Below, piece by piece: positions 26,144 to 34,340 of a stretch of DNA of 64,000 nt; positions within the stretch are counted from its first letter, which is position 1, and every line of letters starts with the position of its first letter. The DNA is from Phaeodactylibacter sp. (lineage in GTDB: Bacteria > Bacteroidota > Bacteroidia > Chitinophagales > Saprospiraceae): positions 1-64,000 of the forward strand of contig NZ_JALEGS010000049.1 in the NCBI RefSeq assembly GCF_022763345.1, in the 5' to 3' direction. A program made the translations under genes and the position numbers. The notes below the pieces were generated by a model. The model was not told where the DNA came from and did no database searches. It saw only the letters and a program-made list of their open reading frames with translations.

Positions 26144-26860
26144 ATGGTAAAAAAGCAAATTCCAAACGCGATTACCCTGCTCAACCTGGTCTTCGGCGGG
26201 TGTGCGCTGGTCAGTGTGCTGCATGGGCAGTACGTAGCCGGGTTTGGATTTATAGTGGCTGCGGTTGCGGCCGATTATGCGGATGGGTTGGTGGCCCGTT
26301 TGCTGGGCGTGCATTCGGAGCTGGGCAAAGAGCTGGACTCCATTGCCGATACGGTTTCCTTCGGGGTAGTGCCCGGAGCCATCTACTATCAGTTGCTGCT
26401 GGTGGCCCTGGGGCAGGAAGGAGCAGATGCGCTGGTGTATGCAGCAGTGCCTGGTTTTATCCTTTCGGCTTTCTCCGGTTTGCGGCTTGCCAAGTTCAAC
26501 CTCGATACCCGGCAGACGGATGGCTTTATCGGCCTTCCGACGCCATCGAGTACGATGTTTGTGACCGGGCTGATGCTGATTTATGCCCTGGACAGTTACG
26601 GCATGGGAGCGTGGGTGGTCAGTAGCCCTGCACTGCTTTACTTCCTGATCGCCTTGCAGTCCTACCTGCTGGTGAGTGAAATCCCCATGTTTGCCCTCAA
26701 ATTCAAATCGCTGGCGTGGGCAGGCAATGAGATTAAGTTTATCTTTGCCGGCATTGCTTTGCTATTGCTTATCCTGACCCGGGAAGTGGCTTTCTCAGCA
26801 GTGGTAGTGCTTTATGTTCTTTTTTCTGCTTTCCAGTATTTCACTAAGTCGGAGCACTGA
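26144..26860 (+). CDS. pssA: CDP-diacylglycerol-serine O-phosphatidyltransferase
   Basis: The 238-residue integral membrane enzyme makes phosphatidylserine, precursor of phosphatidylethanolamine. The CDP-alcohol phosphotransferase motif is present as ADYADGLVARLLGVHSELGKELDSIADTVSFG (D...DG..AR......G..LDS..D), with several hydrophobic helices after it. The start was placed at the Met before VKKQIPNAITLLNL, where family members start; an upstream in-frame Met would include the likely promoter. It lies 21 nt before rsmI on the same strand. Confidence 0.93.
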   Translation: MVKKQIPNAITLLNLVFGGCALVSVLHGQYVAGFGFIVAAVAADYADGLVARLLGVHSELGKELDSIADTVSFGVVPGAIYYQLLLVALGQEGADALVYAAVPGFILSAFSGLRLAKFNLDTRQTDGFIGLPTPSSTMFVTGLMLIYALDSYGMGAWVVSSPALLYFLIALQSYLLVSEIPMFALKFKSLAWAGNEIKFIFAGIALLLLILTREVAFSAVVVLYVLFSAFQYFTKSEH

Positions 26861-26881
26861 CTTAACAGAATCGACAACTGC

Positions 26882-27553
26882 ATGCTTCATCTCATACCCA
26901 CGCCCATTGGCAACCTGGAAGACATTACCCTTCGGGCGCTCCGCCTGCTGAAAGAAGTAGACCTCATCCTGGCGGAAGATACCCGCACCTCAAAAAAACT
27001 GTTGGACCACTACGAAATCACTACGCCGCTCCGTGCCTACCACGCCCATAACGAGCATAACATTACCGAAAATCTGGTCGAACAACTCAAAGGCGGTGCC
27101 CGGATGGCGCTGATTTCTGATGCGGGCATGCCGGGTATTTCTGACCCTGGCTTCCTATTGACCCGGTCCTGTGTGCAGGAAGGCGTGAAGGTGGAATGCC
27201 TGCCCGGCGCTACCGCTTTCGTACCTGCGCTTGTGGCTTCTGGTATCCCCTGCGATAAATTTCACTTCGAAGGTTTTCTGCCTCATAAAAAAGGCCGTCA
27301 AACCCGCTTGAGTTATCTGGCAGAACTGCCGGTCACATTCGTGCTTTATGAGTCGCCTTACCGCCTGGTCAAATGCCTGGAGCAGTTGGCAGCGCACTGT
27401 GGAGCAGACCGCCTCGCTTGCGTAGCCCGCGAATTGACCAAAATGCACGAAGAAGTCAGAACGGCATCACTTGAAGAGCTGATCGCTTACTATGGTCAAC
27501 AGGCTAAAGTGAAAGGTGAAATTGTGGTGGTGGTTAGCGGGCAACCTGCGTAG
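26882..27553 (+). CDS. rsmI: 16S rRNA 2'-O-ribose methyltransferase RsmI
   Basis: RsmI methylates the 2'-O of C1402 in 16S rRNA using SAM. The 223-residue tetrapyrrole-methylase-fold protein contains PTPIGNLEDITLRAL, AEDTRTSKKLL, HAHNEHN, SDAGMPGISDPG, PGATAFVPALVASGIP and FEGFLPHKKGRQ, all family landmarks. It lacks the longer C-terminal part of some homologues, which is common in this phylum. It is the second gene of the pssA-rsmI unit and converges on a small minus-strand gene. Confidence 0.96.
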   Translation: MLHLIPTPIGNLEDITLRALRLLKEVDLILAEDTRTSKKLLDHYEITTPLRAYHAHNEHNITENLVEQLKGGARMALISDAGMPGISDPGFLLTRSCVQEGVKVECLPGATAFVPALVASGIPCDKFHFEGFLPHKKGRQTRLSYLAELPVTFVLYESPYRLVKCLEQLAAHCGADRLACVARELTKMHEEVRTASLEELIAYYGQQAKVKGEIVVVVSGQPA

Positions 27554-27567
27554 GGCCAACCTTTCGC

Positions 27568-27888
27568 TTAAGCTTCCTGCGGCGGCTCCTGTTCATCTCC
27601 CTGTGCGGATGCCGAACCCGGTGCGTCAGAAGTTGGGAGCCCATCCTGGCGGGATGGAGAAAAGGGTATGGTGGGGCGACTATCAGCAGAAGCCGGTGCA
27701 TTATCTAATGGTTCATCGGACTGATAGGGCAGGCGGTCTGCCTGTTCCTGCGCTTTTCTGATGTTAGCCATGGTATTGGCTGCGACAAGCCGCATCAGGC
27801 TGGCTACCCCAATGTCCGTGTCTGTCGCATCGGGCTCCTGCTCCCCGCGAAACCAGGCTATTACAGCTTTTAAATCGCTCCACATCAT
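27568..27888 (-). CDS. hypothetical 106-residue protein
   Basis: I do not recognise this protein. The first ~60 residues could fold (MMWSDLKAVIAWFRGEQ, GVASLMRLVAANTMANIRKAQEQADRL); the C-terminal ~45 residues are rich in Pro, Ser, Asp and Gln and probably disordered. No signal peptide is seen. It lies 14 nt from the rsmI end, tail to tail, and is divergent from the DUF937 gene. It might be a real small protein or a chance ORF; the start MMWSDLK and the helical N-terminal part favour a gene. Confidence 0.45.
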   Translation of the reverse strand: MMWSDLKAVIAWFRGEQEPDATDTDIGVASLMRLVAANTMANIRKAQEQADRLPYQSDEPLDNAPASADSRPTIPFSPSRQDGLPTSDAPGSASAQGDEQEPPQEA

Positions 27889-28056
27889 ACGTTCAGTATC
27901 CTTTTACTTTGAGGAAACAGCCTGGGCCGGCTATAGTTGATGTGACCTTCCGGGAAAATAGCGTCTACAAAAAGCATTCCCGGGAAGCACGCATGTTTTG
28001 CTGCCCGAAAAACAATCCGTAATTTAACACCATAATCAACAACCATAAAAAACAAT

Positions 28057-28686
28057 ATGGAAGCTAACTTAATGAACCTCCTGCAAGGCTCCCTTTCTGA
28101 GGGCATGATTGACCAACTGAGCCAGCAAATCGGAGGTGCCGATAAGCAAAAAACCGCCGCTGCGGCTTCCGGCATCGTGAATACCCTGATGGGCGCACTA
28201 GCCAAAAATGCCGAATCCACAGAAGGTGCTCAGTCACTGAACAATGCACTGGAGCGGGACCACGACGGCAGTATACTGAACGATGTCATCGGTATGCTTA
28301 GCGGACAGCAGGTGCAGGCGCAGAATCCAAGTATGCTCAATGGCTCAGGTATCCTGAAGCATGTTCTGGGCAACAAGCAGGGAGGCGCAGTACAAATGAT
28401 CAGTCAGCTTAGCGGGCTGGACTCTGACAAAACCGGCAGCCTGATGACGATGCTGGCACCGGTTGTAATGGGCGCGCTGGGCAAGACCAAGCGGGAGCAG
28501 GGGCTGGATATGGCAGGTATTGCTTCGCTGCTTTCGGGTACGGTATCCGCCGAGCGGGCGAATACAAACAATCCGGCAATCGATATGGCCATGAAGTTTC
28601 TGGACAGCGATGGGGACGGAAGCGTAGTGGATGACGTAGCCAGCATCGGCATGAAAATGTTAGGCGGGCTGTTTGGCAGGAAATAA
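28057..28686 (+). CDS. DUF937 family protein
   Basis: The 209-residue soluble protein has the DUF937 pattern: repeated Gly- and Ala-rich helical segments starting NLLQGSLSEGMIDQLSQQIGG, then AAAASGIVNTLMGALAKNA, a middle HDGSILNDVIGML, GSLMTMLAPVVMGALGK and ending FLDSDGDGSVVDDVASIGMKMLGGLFGRK. Family members (YidB-like) have no settled function; the Asp-rich DSDGDGS resembles a calcium-binding loop but may be structural. A strong bidirectional terminator follows. Confidence 0.85.
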   Translation: MEANLMNLLQGSLSEGMIDQLSQQIGGADKQKTAAAASGIVNTLMGALAKNAESTEGAQSLNNALERDHDGSILNDVIGMLSGQQVQAQNPSMLNGSGILKHVLGNKQGGAVQMISQLSGLDSDKTGSLMTMLAPVVMGALGKTKREQGLDMAGIASLLSGTVSAERANTNNPAIDMAMKFLDSDGDGSVVDDVASIGMKMLGGLFGRK

Positions 28687-28713
28687 ACTGTCCTTCCGTA
28701 ATCTGAGCACGAA

Positions 28714-28747
28714 AAAAGCCATCCGGGAAACATCTCGGATGGCTTTT
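28714..28747. terminator. bidirectional intrinsic terminator
   Basis: AAAAGCCATCCG (28714-28725) pairs perfectly with CGGATGGCTTTT (28736-28747). A and T tails on both sides serve the DUF937 gene (plus) and tatA (minus). Confidence 0.85.
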
Positions 28748-28773
28748 CTGTTGGTGCGCAAAAACTGCGGAAT

Positions 28774-29001
28774 TTATGCGTTGCTGTTTTCTTTCTTTTT
28801 CGCTTCCTCGCGCTCAGCCGCATCCATGCCCTCTTTCAGTTCGCTTTCGAGGGAAGAGCGGGCAGTGTTGAACTCGCGGATGCCCTTTCCAATGCCACGC
28901 ATCAGCTCAGGAATTTTCTTACCGCCGAAAAGCAACAGAATTGCGAAGAGTACAACCAGCATTTCCGGGCCGAAGAAGTTGAACAACAGTATAGTTTCCA
29001 T
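28774..29001 (-). CDS. tatA: TatA/E twin-arginine translocase subunit
   Basis: The 75-residue protein has a short N-terminal membrane helix preceded by FFGPEM ([19 protein letters not shown]), then the amphipathic helix [11 protein letters not shown] and a charged tail rich in Glu and Lys. This is the full TatA/E layout. It forms the pore for folded Tat substrates. The FGxxKxPEL hinge is present. It is monocistronic with its own -7 box, and tatC is not in the window. The hydrogenase small subunit in this window is not a Tat substrate. Confidence 0.93.
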   Translation of the reverse strand: METILLFNFFGPEMLVVLFAILLLFGGKKIPELMRGIGKGIREFNTARSSLESELKEGMDAAEREEAKKKENSNA

Positions 29002-29021
29002 AATGATACTTTTTAATTATT

Positions 29022-29030
29022 GCAAAATTA
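29022..29030 (-). promoter_or_regulatory. tatA promoter -7 element
   Basis: On the minus strand TAATTTTGC matches TAnnTTTG exactly, about 20 nt before the tatA ATG. A TTG lies 21 nt further upstream as a possible -33 part. Confidence 0.5.
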
Positions 29031-29123
29031 CAGCATTATGCTGTCCTTATCAACCTGCTTTCAGTCATCTGACCGTAATAAGAGGTTTAAGTTTAGTGAA
29101 GGTAATGTATTTTTTGGCCATCC

Positions 29124-30077
29124 TTATTTTTTCAGGCCGATTTCGCGCAGGCGTTCGTCGAGATATTCGCCGGCTGTGATGGGCTCGTAGTGCAACGGGT
29201 TTTCGGCGGTAATACACTTCGGCAGTGCGCTCAAATCCATTTCCGACTTCGGGTGAAGGAAGAAAGGGATAGAAAGCCGGGGCAGATGCCACTCTTCGCG
29301 CGGAGGATTGACCACCCGGTGGGTAGTTGACTTCAGGTAGTTGTTGGTCAGCCGCTGTAGCATATCCCCTACGTTGATGACAATCTCGTTTTCCTCCGGC
29401 ATGATAGGCAGCCACTCCTCGTCTTTGTTGAGCAGTTGAAGCCCGCCGGCAGAAGCGCCCACAAGCAGGGTGATAAGGTTGATGTCTTCGTGCTGCTCTG
29501 CCCGTATTGCGGATTCCGGCTCTTTCGTGATCGGAGGATAGTGAATAGCCCGCAGGATGCTATTGCCTTTCTCAATATGCGCTTCAAAGTAATCTTCCGG
29601 CAGTTCCAGGTGGATGGCAATGGCTTTGAGGAGCTCGCCGCCGACCTTCTCAAAAGCCCGGTAAAGCTGCAGGCCGAGTTTGGTAAAGTCCGGAATTTCG
29701 GCAACATGCACATTATCCGGGTACCGAGCTTTGCGCGGATCATCGGCAGGTACTTCCTGTCCGATTTGGAAAAATTCCTTCAGGTCGGCTACTTCCGATT
29801 GCTTGGCGTGCTCTTTGCCAAAGGAGGTGTACCCCCGCTGTCCAGCCATGCCTGCAATCTCGTACTGCTCTTTAATAGGCGTGGATAACGCAAAAAATGC
29901 ATTGGAAGCCTTGTAGAAGTCGTTGATCAGTTTTTCGGGTATGCCATGGCCGGTAACGCCAACAAAGCCAATTTCGTGAAAGGCCTTGCCCAGTTCTGCT
30001 ACGAAAGCTTCGCGGGCGGTGGCATCGCCCTTGGTAAACTGAGACAAGTCTACAACAGGAATTACTCTTTTGGTCAT
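29124..30077 (-). CDS. 2-oxoglutarate/Fe(II)-dependent oxygenase, isopenicillin N synthase family
   Basis: The 317-residue protein begins with the DIOX_N domain (IPVVDLSQFTKGD, FHEIGFVGVTGHGI) and continues with the jelly-roll catalytic domain. The iron ligands are His and Asp in EQHEDINLITLLVG and the distal His in STTHRVVNPP; the Arg and Ser of RLSIPFF bind 2-oxoglutarate. Homologues hydroxylate or desaturate many small molecules, so the substrate is unknown. The gene stands alone on the minus strand. Confidence 0.93.
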   Translation of the reverse strand: MTKRVIPVVDLSQFTKGDATAREAFVAELGKAFHEIGFVGVTGHGIPEKLINDFYKASNAFFALSTPIKEQYEIAGMAGQRGYTSFGKEHAKQSEVADLKEFFQIGQEVPADDPRKARYPDNVHVAEIPDFTKLGLQLYRAFEKVGGELLKAIAIHLELPEDYFEAHIEKGNSILRAIHYPPITKEPESAIRAEQHEDINLITLLVGASAGGLQLLNKDEEWLPIMPEENEIVINVGDMLQRLTNNYLKSTTHRVVNPPREEWHLPRLSIPFFLHPKSEMDLSALPKCITAENPLHYEPITAGEYLDERLREIGLKK

Positions 30078-30160
30078 TGGTACTTATGCTTGTTTGAAAA
30101 TTGCGCCGCAAAGTACCGTAATTTACTGCTTTTCAGCAAGAAATTCTTCCTAAAGCATCG

Positions 30161-30637
30161 TTAAACCTCTTGGTCAAGCACGTTGCCCGCCACTTGTGAG
30201 GGCCTGGGCTGGGTGTTGATGATCCCGAAGGTGCCGCAGAAAAGGGCAATGCCTGCAAAAACAAAACCATACAGGTATTCATGCTCAAGGGGGCCTTCTA
30301 CCTGATGCTTGATGATATCTTCCACATAAACCATAAACCAGGCCGGCAACATGCTGATGATAAAAATACCGAAGGAAAGGGCGACTACCCTGACTTGCTT
30401 TTGAGAGAAAATCGCCGCTAACCAGCTCATCAGCAGGGCCATTAGGCTGTAGAATTGGAAATCCTGGGCAAAGATCAGCCCGCTAAGTTGTTGGGTGTCC
30501 CCGGTAATGTCAGTGCCGAAGATGATCAGGTCGCGTGGAGTTTCTCCGGAAGTATGGACTTCGATAAGTGGAGAAAACAACAAACCTAAGGTGGCAAGAA
30601 AACCGAAAATGGGCAGGATTTGGCGGTGGAGTTTCAT
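30161..30637 (-). CDS. four-helix membrane protein, DUF4293-like
   Basis: The 158-residue protein has four hydrophobic segments (ILPIFGFLATLGLLFSPLI, FYSLMALLMSWLAAIFS, VVALSFGIFIISMLPAWFMVYV, YGFVFAGIALFCGTFGII), with a larger loop between the first and second. Size and arrangement resemble the DUF4293 proteins of Bacteroidota, but the match is by general look only. No function is known. Confidence 0.65.
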   Translation of the reverse strand: MKLHRQILPIFGFLATLGLLFSPLIEVHTSGETPRDLIIFGTDITGDTQQLSGLIFAQDFQFYSLMALLMSWLAAIFSQKQVRVVALSFGIFIISMLPAWFMVYVEDIIKHQVEGPLEHEYLYGFVFAGIALFCGTFGIINTQPRPSQVAGNVLDQEV

Positions 30638-30743
30638 GGGATACCGTCTTTTATTTGCGATAAAACCGGATCCGCTGTAAAATGTTGAGCTTCAATAGTT
30701 TTTTCCCTTGGCCACCAGACTTTGCCATTTAGGTGCAGTCCCC

Positions 30744-30752
30744 TATCTTTGC
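30744..30752 (+). promoter_or_regulatory. -7 promoter element
   Basis: TATCTTTGC matches TAnnTTTG exactly and lies 24 nt before the TTG start chosen for the following membrane protein. It shows that the longer in-frame ORF starting at 30722 is wrong at its 5' end. Confidence 0.5.
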
Positions 30753-30775
30753 GCCCACCATCAACCATACGACCT

Positions 30776-31858
30776 TTGAAAAAGACGCTCGTAAATATTC
30801 TTAAGTTCCTGTTGTTTTTAGGCCTGGGCCTGGGCATCCTGTACCTGGTGTACCGTGGCCAAAATGCCGCCTACCAGGAAGAATGTGCCCTAAAAGGCAT
30901 TTCGGCTGAGGATTGCAGTTTATTCCAAAAAGTAGTTACCGACTTTCAGGAGGCCAACTACTTTTGGGTGCTGATGGTCCTTATTGCCTTTATGATGAGC
31001 AACGTAAGCCGTGCGATCCGCTGGAGTATGCTCATCCGGCCAATGGGCTACACGCCGCGGTTTATTAATGCCTTTCTGACCACCGTGCTGGGGTATTTTG
31101 CCAATCTGGGCCTGCCACGTATGGGCGAGGTCGTGCGGGGGGCTTCCCTGGCTCAATATGAAAAAATCCCGCTGGAAAAAGTCATGGGGACCATAGTCGT
31201 AGACCGGATTATTGACGTCATCAGCATTCTGTTGGTCACCGGGCTGGCTTTTCTGTTGGAGTATGATACCATCTGGCAGTTCGTCAATGAGAAAGCCGAT
31301 CTCGGCAAGCTGGCAAATTTGGGCAACCTGATGGCTATGGCTGCTGGTGTAGGGGCAATGGGCATGGTGGTGTTGTACCTCTTTCGCAAGCCGCTGTCCC
31401 GAACGGCGATTTACAAGAAAGTCCGTGACCTGGCGCTTGGCTTTTGGGAAGGGCTGCAGACAGTGCGTCAGCTCGACCGCCCTTGGTGGTTCCTGTTTCA
31501 CAGCATCAACATCTGGTTTATGTATTACCTGATGACTTACCTTTGTTTCTTCGCCTTTGCGCCCACCGCGGGCCTGCCAGCGGTGGCAGCGCTCACCGTA
31601 TTCGTCTTTGGTGGATGGGGCGTGGTCATCCCTTCGCCCGGAGGTATGGGCACCTATCACTTCCTGGCGCAAACGGCACTGGCCATGTATGGCATCAGCG
31701 GAGACGACGGGTTTTCCTGGGCGAATATTGCCTTTTTTTCCATTCAGTTGGGCTGTAATGTCCTGGTGGGTATTCTTGCTCTCGTCTTTCTGCCTATTCT
31801 CAACCGCGACTATCAGCCGGGCAGTGACCGGGAGCAGATCGTGACCGCCAATGCATAA
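30776..31858 (+). CDS. lysylphosphatidylglycerol synthase transmembrane/UPF0104 family protein
   Basis: The 360-residue polytopic membrane protein has about eight hydrophobic helices. The family core is recognisable (SNVSRAIRWSMLIRPMGY, TTVLGYFANLGLPRMGEVVRGASLAQYEKIPLEKVMGTIVVDRIIDV in pieces, and FVFGGWGVVIPSPGGMGTYHFLAQ). UPF0104/AglD-type proteins act as flippases or transferases in lipid or glycan metabolism; the exact role is unknown. No ATG fits, so TTG at 30776 (followed by KKTLVNIL) was chosen, placing the -7 box just upstream. It is the first gene of a run with rfaE2, Nif3-like and the zinc-ribbon protein. Confidence 0.85.
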   Translation: MKKTLVNILKFLLFLGLGLGILYLVYRGQNAAYQEECALKGISAEDCSLFQKVVTDFQEANYFWVLMVLIAFMMSNVSRAIRWSMLIRPMGYTPRFINAFLTTVLGYFANLGLPRMGEVVRGASLAQYEKIPLEKVMGTIVVDRIIDVISILLVTGLAFLLEYDTIWQFVNEKADLGKLANLGNLMAMAAGVGAMGMVVLYLFRKPLSRTAIYKKVRDLALGFWEGLQTVRQLDRPWWFLFHSINIWFMYYLMTYLCFFAFAPTAGLPAVAALTVFVFGGWGVVIPSPGGMGTYHFLAQTALAMYGISGDDGFSWANIAFFSIQLGCNVLVGILALVFLPILNRDYQPGSDREQIVTANA

Positions 31859-31861
31859 TCT

Positions 31862-32350
31862 ATGATTGAGAATATCAAAGCGAAAATCAAAGACTGGGCA
31901 GGTGCCGCACAGCAGCGGGCCGCCTGGCAACAGCAGGGCCAAAAGGTGGTCTTTACCAATGGCTGCTTCGATCTCCTGCACTACGGGCACATCCACTACC
32001 TGGCACAGGCACGGGAATTGGGTGACGCACTGATCATCGGGCTCAATGCAGCGGATTCGGTACGGCGGCTGAAGGGCCCCAACCGGCCGATAAACGATGA
32101 AACTACCCGACTTTGGCAAATGGCCGCCCTGCAATTTGTTGACCTGGTCGTGCCTTTTGAAGAAGACACCCCGGCGGCGCTTATTGAGCTGCTGAAGCCG
32201 GATGTGCTGGTCAAGGGAGGCGATTACGCAATCAATAGCATCGTTGGTGCAGATACAGTGCTCCAAAATGGTGGCGAAGTGCGCGTTTTGCCTTATATTG
32301 AAGGTTACTCGACGACCTCCTTAGAAGAAAAAATCAGAAACCGATCCTAA
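31862..32350 (+). CDS. rfaE2: D-glycero-beta-D-manno-heptose 1-phosphate adenylyltransferase (HldE C-domain type)
   Basis: The 162-residue nucleotidyltransferase activates heptose 1-phosphate with ATP to ADP-heptose for the LPS core. It shows VVFTNGCFDLLHYGHIHYLAQAR (with the HxGH motif), GLNAADSVRRLKGPNRPIND, VLVKGGDY and IEGYSTTSLEEKI. It is a stand-alone form of the HldE second domain; the kinase half is not in the window. It begins 3 nt after the upstream gene and overlaps the next by one base. Confidence 0.94.
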   Translation: MIENIKAKIKDWAGAAQQRAAWQQQGQKVVFTNGCFDLLHYGHIHYLAQARELGDALIIGLNAADSVRRLKGPNRPINDETTRLWQMAALQFVDLVVPFEEDTPAALIELLKPDVLVKGGDYAINSIVGADTVLQNGGEVRVLPYIEGYSTTSLEEKIRNRS

Positions 32351-33402
32351 TGCAGATACGCGATGTCATTCAGTACCTGGAACAAATAGCTCCATCATCC
32401 TATCAGGCTGGCTACGATAATGCCGGGCTGATCACCGGCGACCAAGGCGCAGAAGTGAAAGGCGTGCTTTGTTGCCTGGACTCTACGGAAGCGATTGTGG
32501 AAGAGGCGATCGAAAAAGGCTGTAACCTGATCGTTGCTCATCACCCTATAGTATTTAAGGGATTGAAAAGCCTGACTGGCCGCAACTATGTGGAAAGGGT
32601 GGTGATACAGGCCATTAAGCACGACATTGCGATCTACGCTATTCACACCAATCTTGACAGCGTATACTATCAGGGAGTTAATACCCGGATTGCGGAAAAA
32701 CTACAGCTGGAAAATACCCGCATTCTGGCTCCGGCAGCGGTGATGAAGAAGCTCAGCATTTATGTGCCTCCGGCGTATAGCGATGTGGTTCGTAAAGCCC
32801 TCTTTGCAGCCGGTGCAGGCACGCTAAACCATGAAACAGGGCTAAGTTATGCCTCGCTTGGGGTGGGCACACAAGGTGATCAAACTGGCGCTGAGGTCAA
32901 ACTTGAAGTCTTCTTTGCTTCCGGTCAGCAACCGGCCGTGCTGAAGGCGCTCCGGGATAGCGTCCCGGAAGTGCAATTGCCCTATGAGCTGGGCAGCATT
33001 GATAATAAAAGTGCGCTGGTCGGCTCCGGCATGGTCGGCCAACTGGCAAAGCCAATGAAGGAAGAAGCATTCCTCAAGCACCTGAAAAAAGCAATGGACG
33101 TTAATGTCATCCGGCATACCGCATTATTGGACAAGCCCGTTAAGACGTTAGCGGTTTGTGGGGGTGCAGGCGGCTTCCTGCTGGGGGCGGCTAAGGGGCA
33201 GGGCGCGGATATTTTTATCACAGCCGACTACAAATACCACGAATTCTTCGATGCGGACGGGCAAATCATCATCGCAGATATCGGGCACTTTGAAAGTGAG
33301 CAATTTACAATACAGCTGTTGCAGGAGATTATTTCTCAGAAATTTAGTAATTTTGCCGCTTATTGCACGGAAGTCACAACGAATCCCGTTCATTACTTGT
33401 AG
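32350..33402 (+). CDS. Nif3-like dinuclear metal centre protein
   Basis: The 350-residue member of the Nif3/DUF34 family forms toroidal hexamers with two metal ions per subunit. His residues in VAHHPIVFKG and the C-terminal GHFESEQ with ADYKYHEF provide the metal ligands; DNAGLITGD is the usual N-terminal landmark. The extra middle domain (about 130-230, PII-like) is present. The cellular role is debated (GTP cyclohydrolase-like, RNA or cofactor repair). Its start overlaps rfaE2 (TAATG) and it precedes the zinc-ribbon gene, a common pairing in bacteria. Confidence 0.93.
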   Translation: MQIRDVIQYLEQIAPSSYQAGYDNAGLITGDQGAEVKGVLCCLDSTEAIVEEAIEKGCNLIVAHHPIVFKGLKSLTGRNYVERVVIQAIKHDIAIYAIHTNLDSVYYQGVNTRIAEKLQLENTRILAPAAVMKKLSIYVPPAYSDVVRKALFAAGAGTLNHETGLSYASLGVGTQGDQTGAEVKLEVFFASGQQPAVLKALRDSVPEVQLPYELGSIDNKSALVGSGMVGQLAKPMKEEAFLKHLKKAMDVNVIRHTALLDKPVKTLAVCGGAGGFLLGAAKGQGADIFITADYKYHEFFDADGQIIIADIGHFESEQFTIQLLQEIISQKFSNFAAYCTEVTTNPVHYL

Positions 33403-33451
33403 TATAATGCAGTACTACTTCATCTGATCACTACTAAATCGATATAAAATA

Positions 33452-34213
33452 ATGGCAGGAGAACCCACTGTTGCGGAGAAGCTGAAAAATTTATTCGAAC
33501 TCCAAACCATTGATTCCAAGATTGATGAGATTGAAATCCTGAAGGGGGAGCTGCCGATAGAGGTGAGCGACCTGGAGGATGAAATTGCAGGCTTGGAGAC
33601 CCGTATCAACCGCCTGACGGACAACATCGCTGAGTTTGACTCAGAAATCTCAAAGCACCGCGCCAACATCAAGGAGGCGGAAGCATTGATTGAGCGGTAC
33701 AATACGCAGCTCGATAATGTAAAGAACAACCGCGAATACGACGCCCTGATGAAGGAGCTGGAAATGCAGAACCTGGAAATCCAGCTTTCTGAAAAGAAAA
33801 TCCGTGGGGTTGAAAAAGACAAGGAGCGCAAGGCAGAAACCCTTGCTGCCAATCAGGAGCGGCTCGACCGTAAAGCTAAAGATCTGGCTACCAAAAAGGT
33901 AGAGCTGGAGGAGATCATTAAGAAAACAGAAAAGGAAGAGCAGAAGCTGCGCAAGGAAGCCGAAAAGTGGCGCAAGAAAATTGAAGACCGCCTCCTGCGC
34001 GCTTATGACCGCACCCGCACCAACTACCGCAATGGCCTGGCCGTGGTGACCGTTGAGCGGAATGCCTGTGGTGGCTGCTTTAACATGATCCCGCCGCAGC
34101 TACAGCTGGAGATTGCGATGCAGAAAAAAATTATCGCCTGCGAGCACTGCAGCCGTGTTTTGGTGGATGATGTCATTGCTGCTGAAGTAACCGGGGAGAC
34201 AGAGACCGCATAA
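33452..34213 (+). CDS. C4-type zinc-ribbon coiled-coil protein
   Basis: The 253-residue protein has a long coiled coil (about 15-180, heptads rich in Leu, Ile, Glu and Lys). A C-terminal zinc ribbon with CGGCFNMIPPQ and CEHCSRVL gives four Cys ligands. The family occurs directly after Nif3-like genes in many genomes, suggesting joint work. The coiled-coil part could act as a tether. It lies 49 nt after the Nif3-like gene and is followed by a strong terminator. Confidence 0.9.
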   Translation: MAGEPTVAEKLKNLFELQTIDSKIDEIEILKGELPIEVSDLEDEIAGLETRINRLTDNIAEFDSEISKHRANIKEAEALIERYNTQLDNVKNNREYDALMKELEMQNLEIQLSEKKIRGVEKDKERKAETLAANQERLDRKAKDLATKKVELEEIIKKTEKEEQKLRKEAEKWRKKIEDRLLRAYDRTRTNYRNGLAVVTVERNACGGCFNMIPPQLQLEIAMQKKIIACEHCSRVLVDDVIAAEVTGETETA

Positions 34214-34234
34214 CCCCGGGTGTTACTAAAAGTT

Positions 34235-34278
34235 AAAGAAGCCCTGATAAGCCTGCATTGCGCTATCGGGGCTTCTTT
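34235..34278 (+). terminator. intrinsic terminator after zinc-ribbon gene
   Basis: The 15-nt arms AAAGAAGCCCTGATA (34235-34249) and TATCGGGGCTTCTTT (34264-34278) pair with a single GU, followed by CGTTTATCTT. It ends the UPF0104-rfaE2-Nif3-zinc-ribbon run. Confidence 0.8.
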
Positions 34279-34316
34279 CGTTTATCTTCTGCACGGCTTA
34301 AGTTTCTAATGTCTGT

Positions 34317-34325
34317 TATCTTTGC
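34317..34325 (+). promoter_or_regulatory. -7 promoter element
   Basis: TATCTTTGC exactly fits TAnnTTTG and lies 16 nt before the ATG of the exported TPR protein. No clear -33 element is seen. Confidence 0.5.
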
Positions 34326-34340
34326 TCCAAACCCAATAAT

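Noticed and set aside
30920..32266. 448-codon minus-strand ORF opposite the UPF0104 and rfaE2 genes
   Set aside because: It spans two well-supported plus-strand genes, has His/Gln-rich composition typical of antisense reading of GC-rich codons and no recognisable domain.
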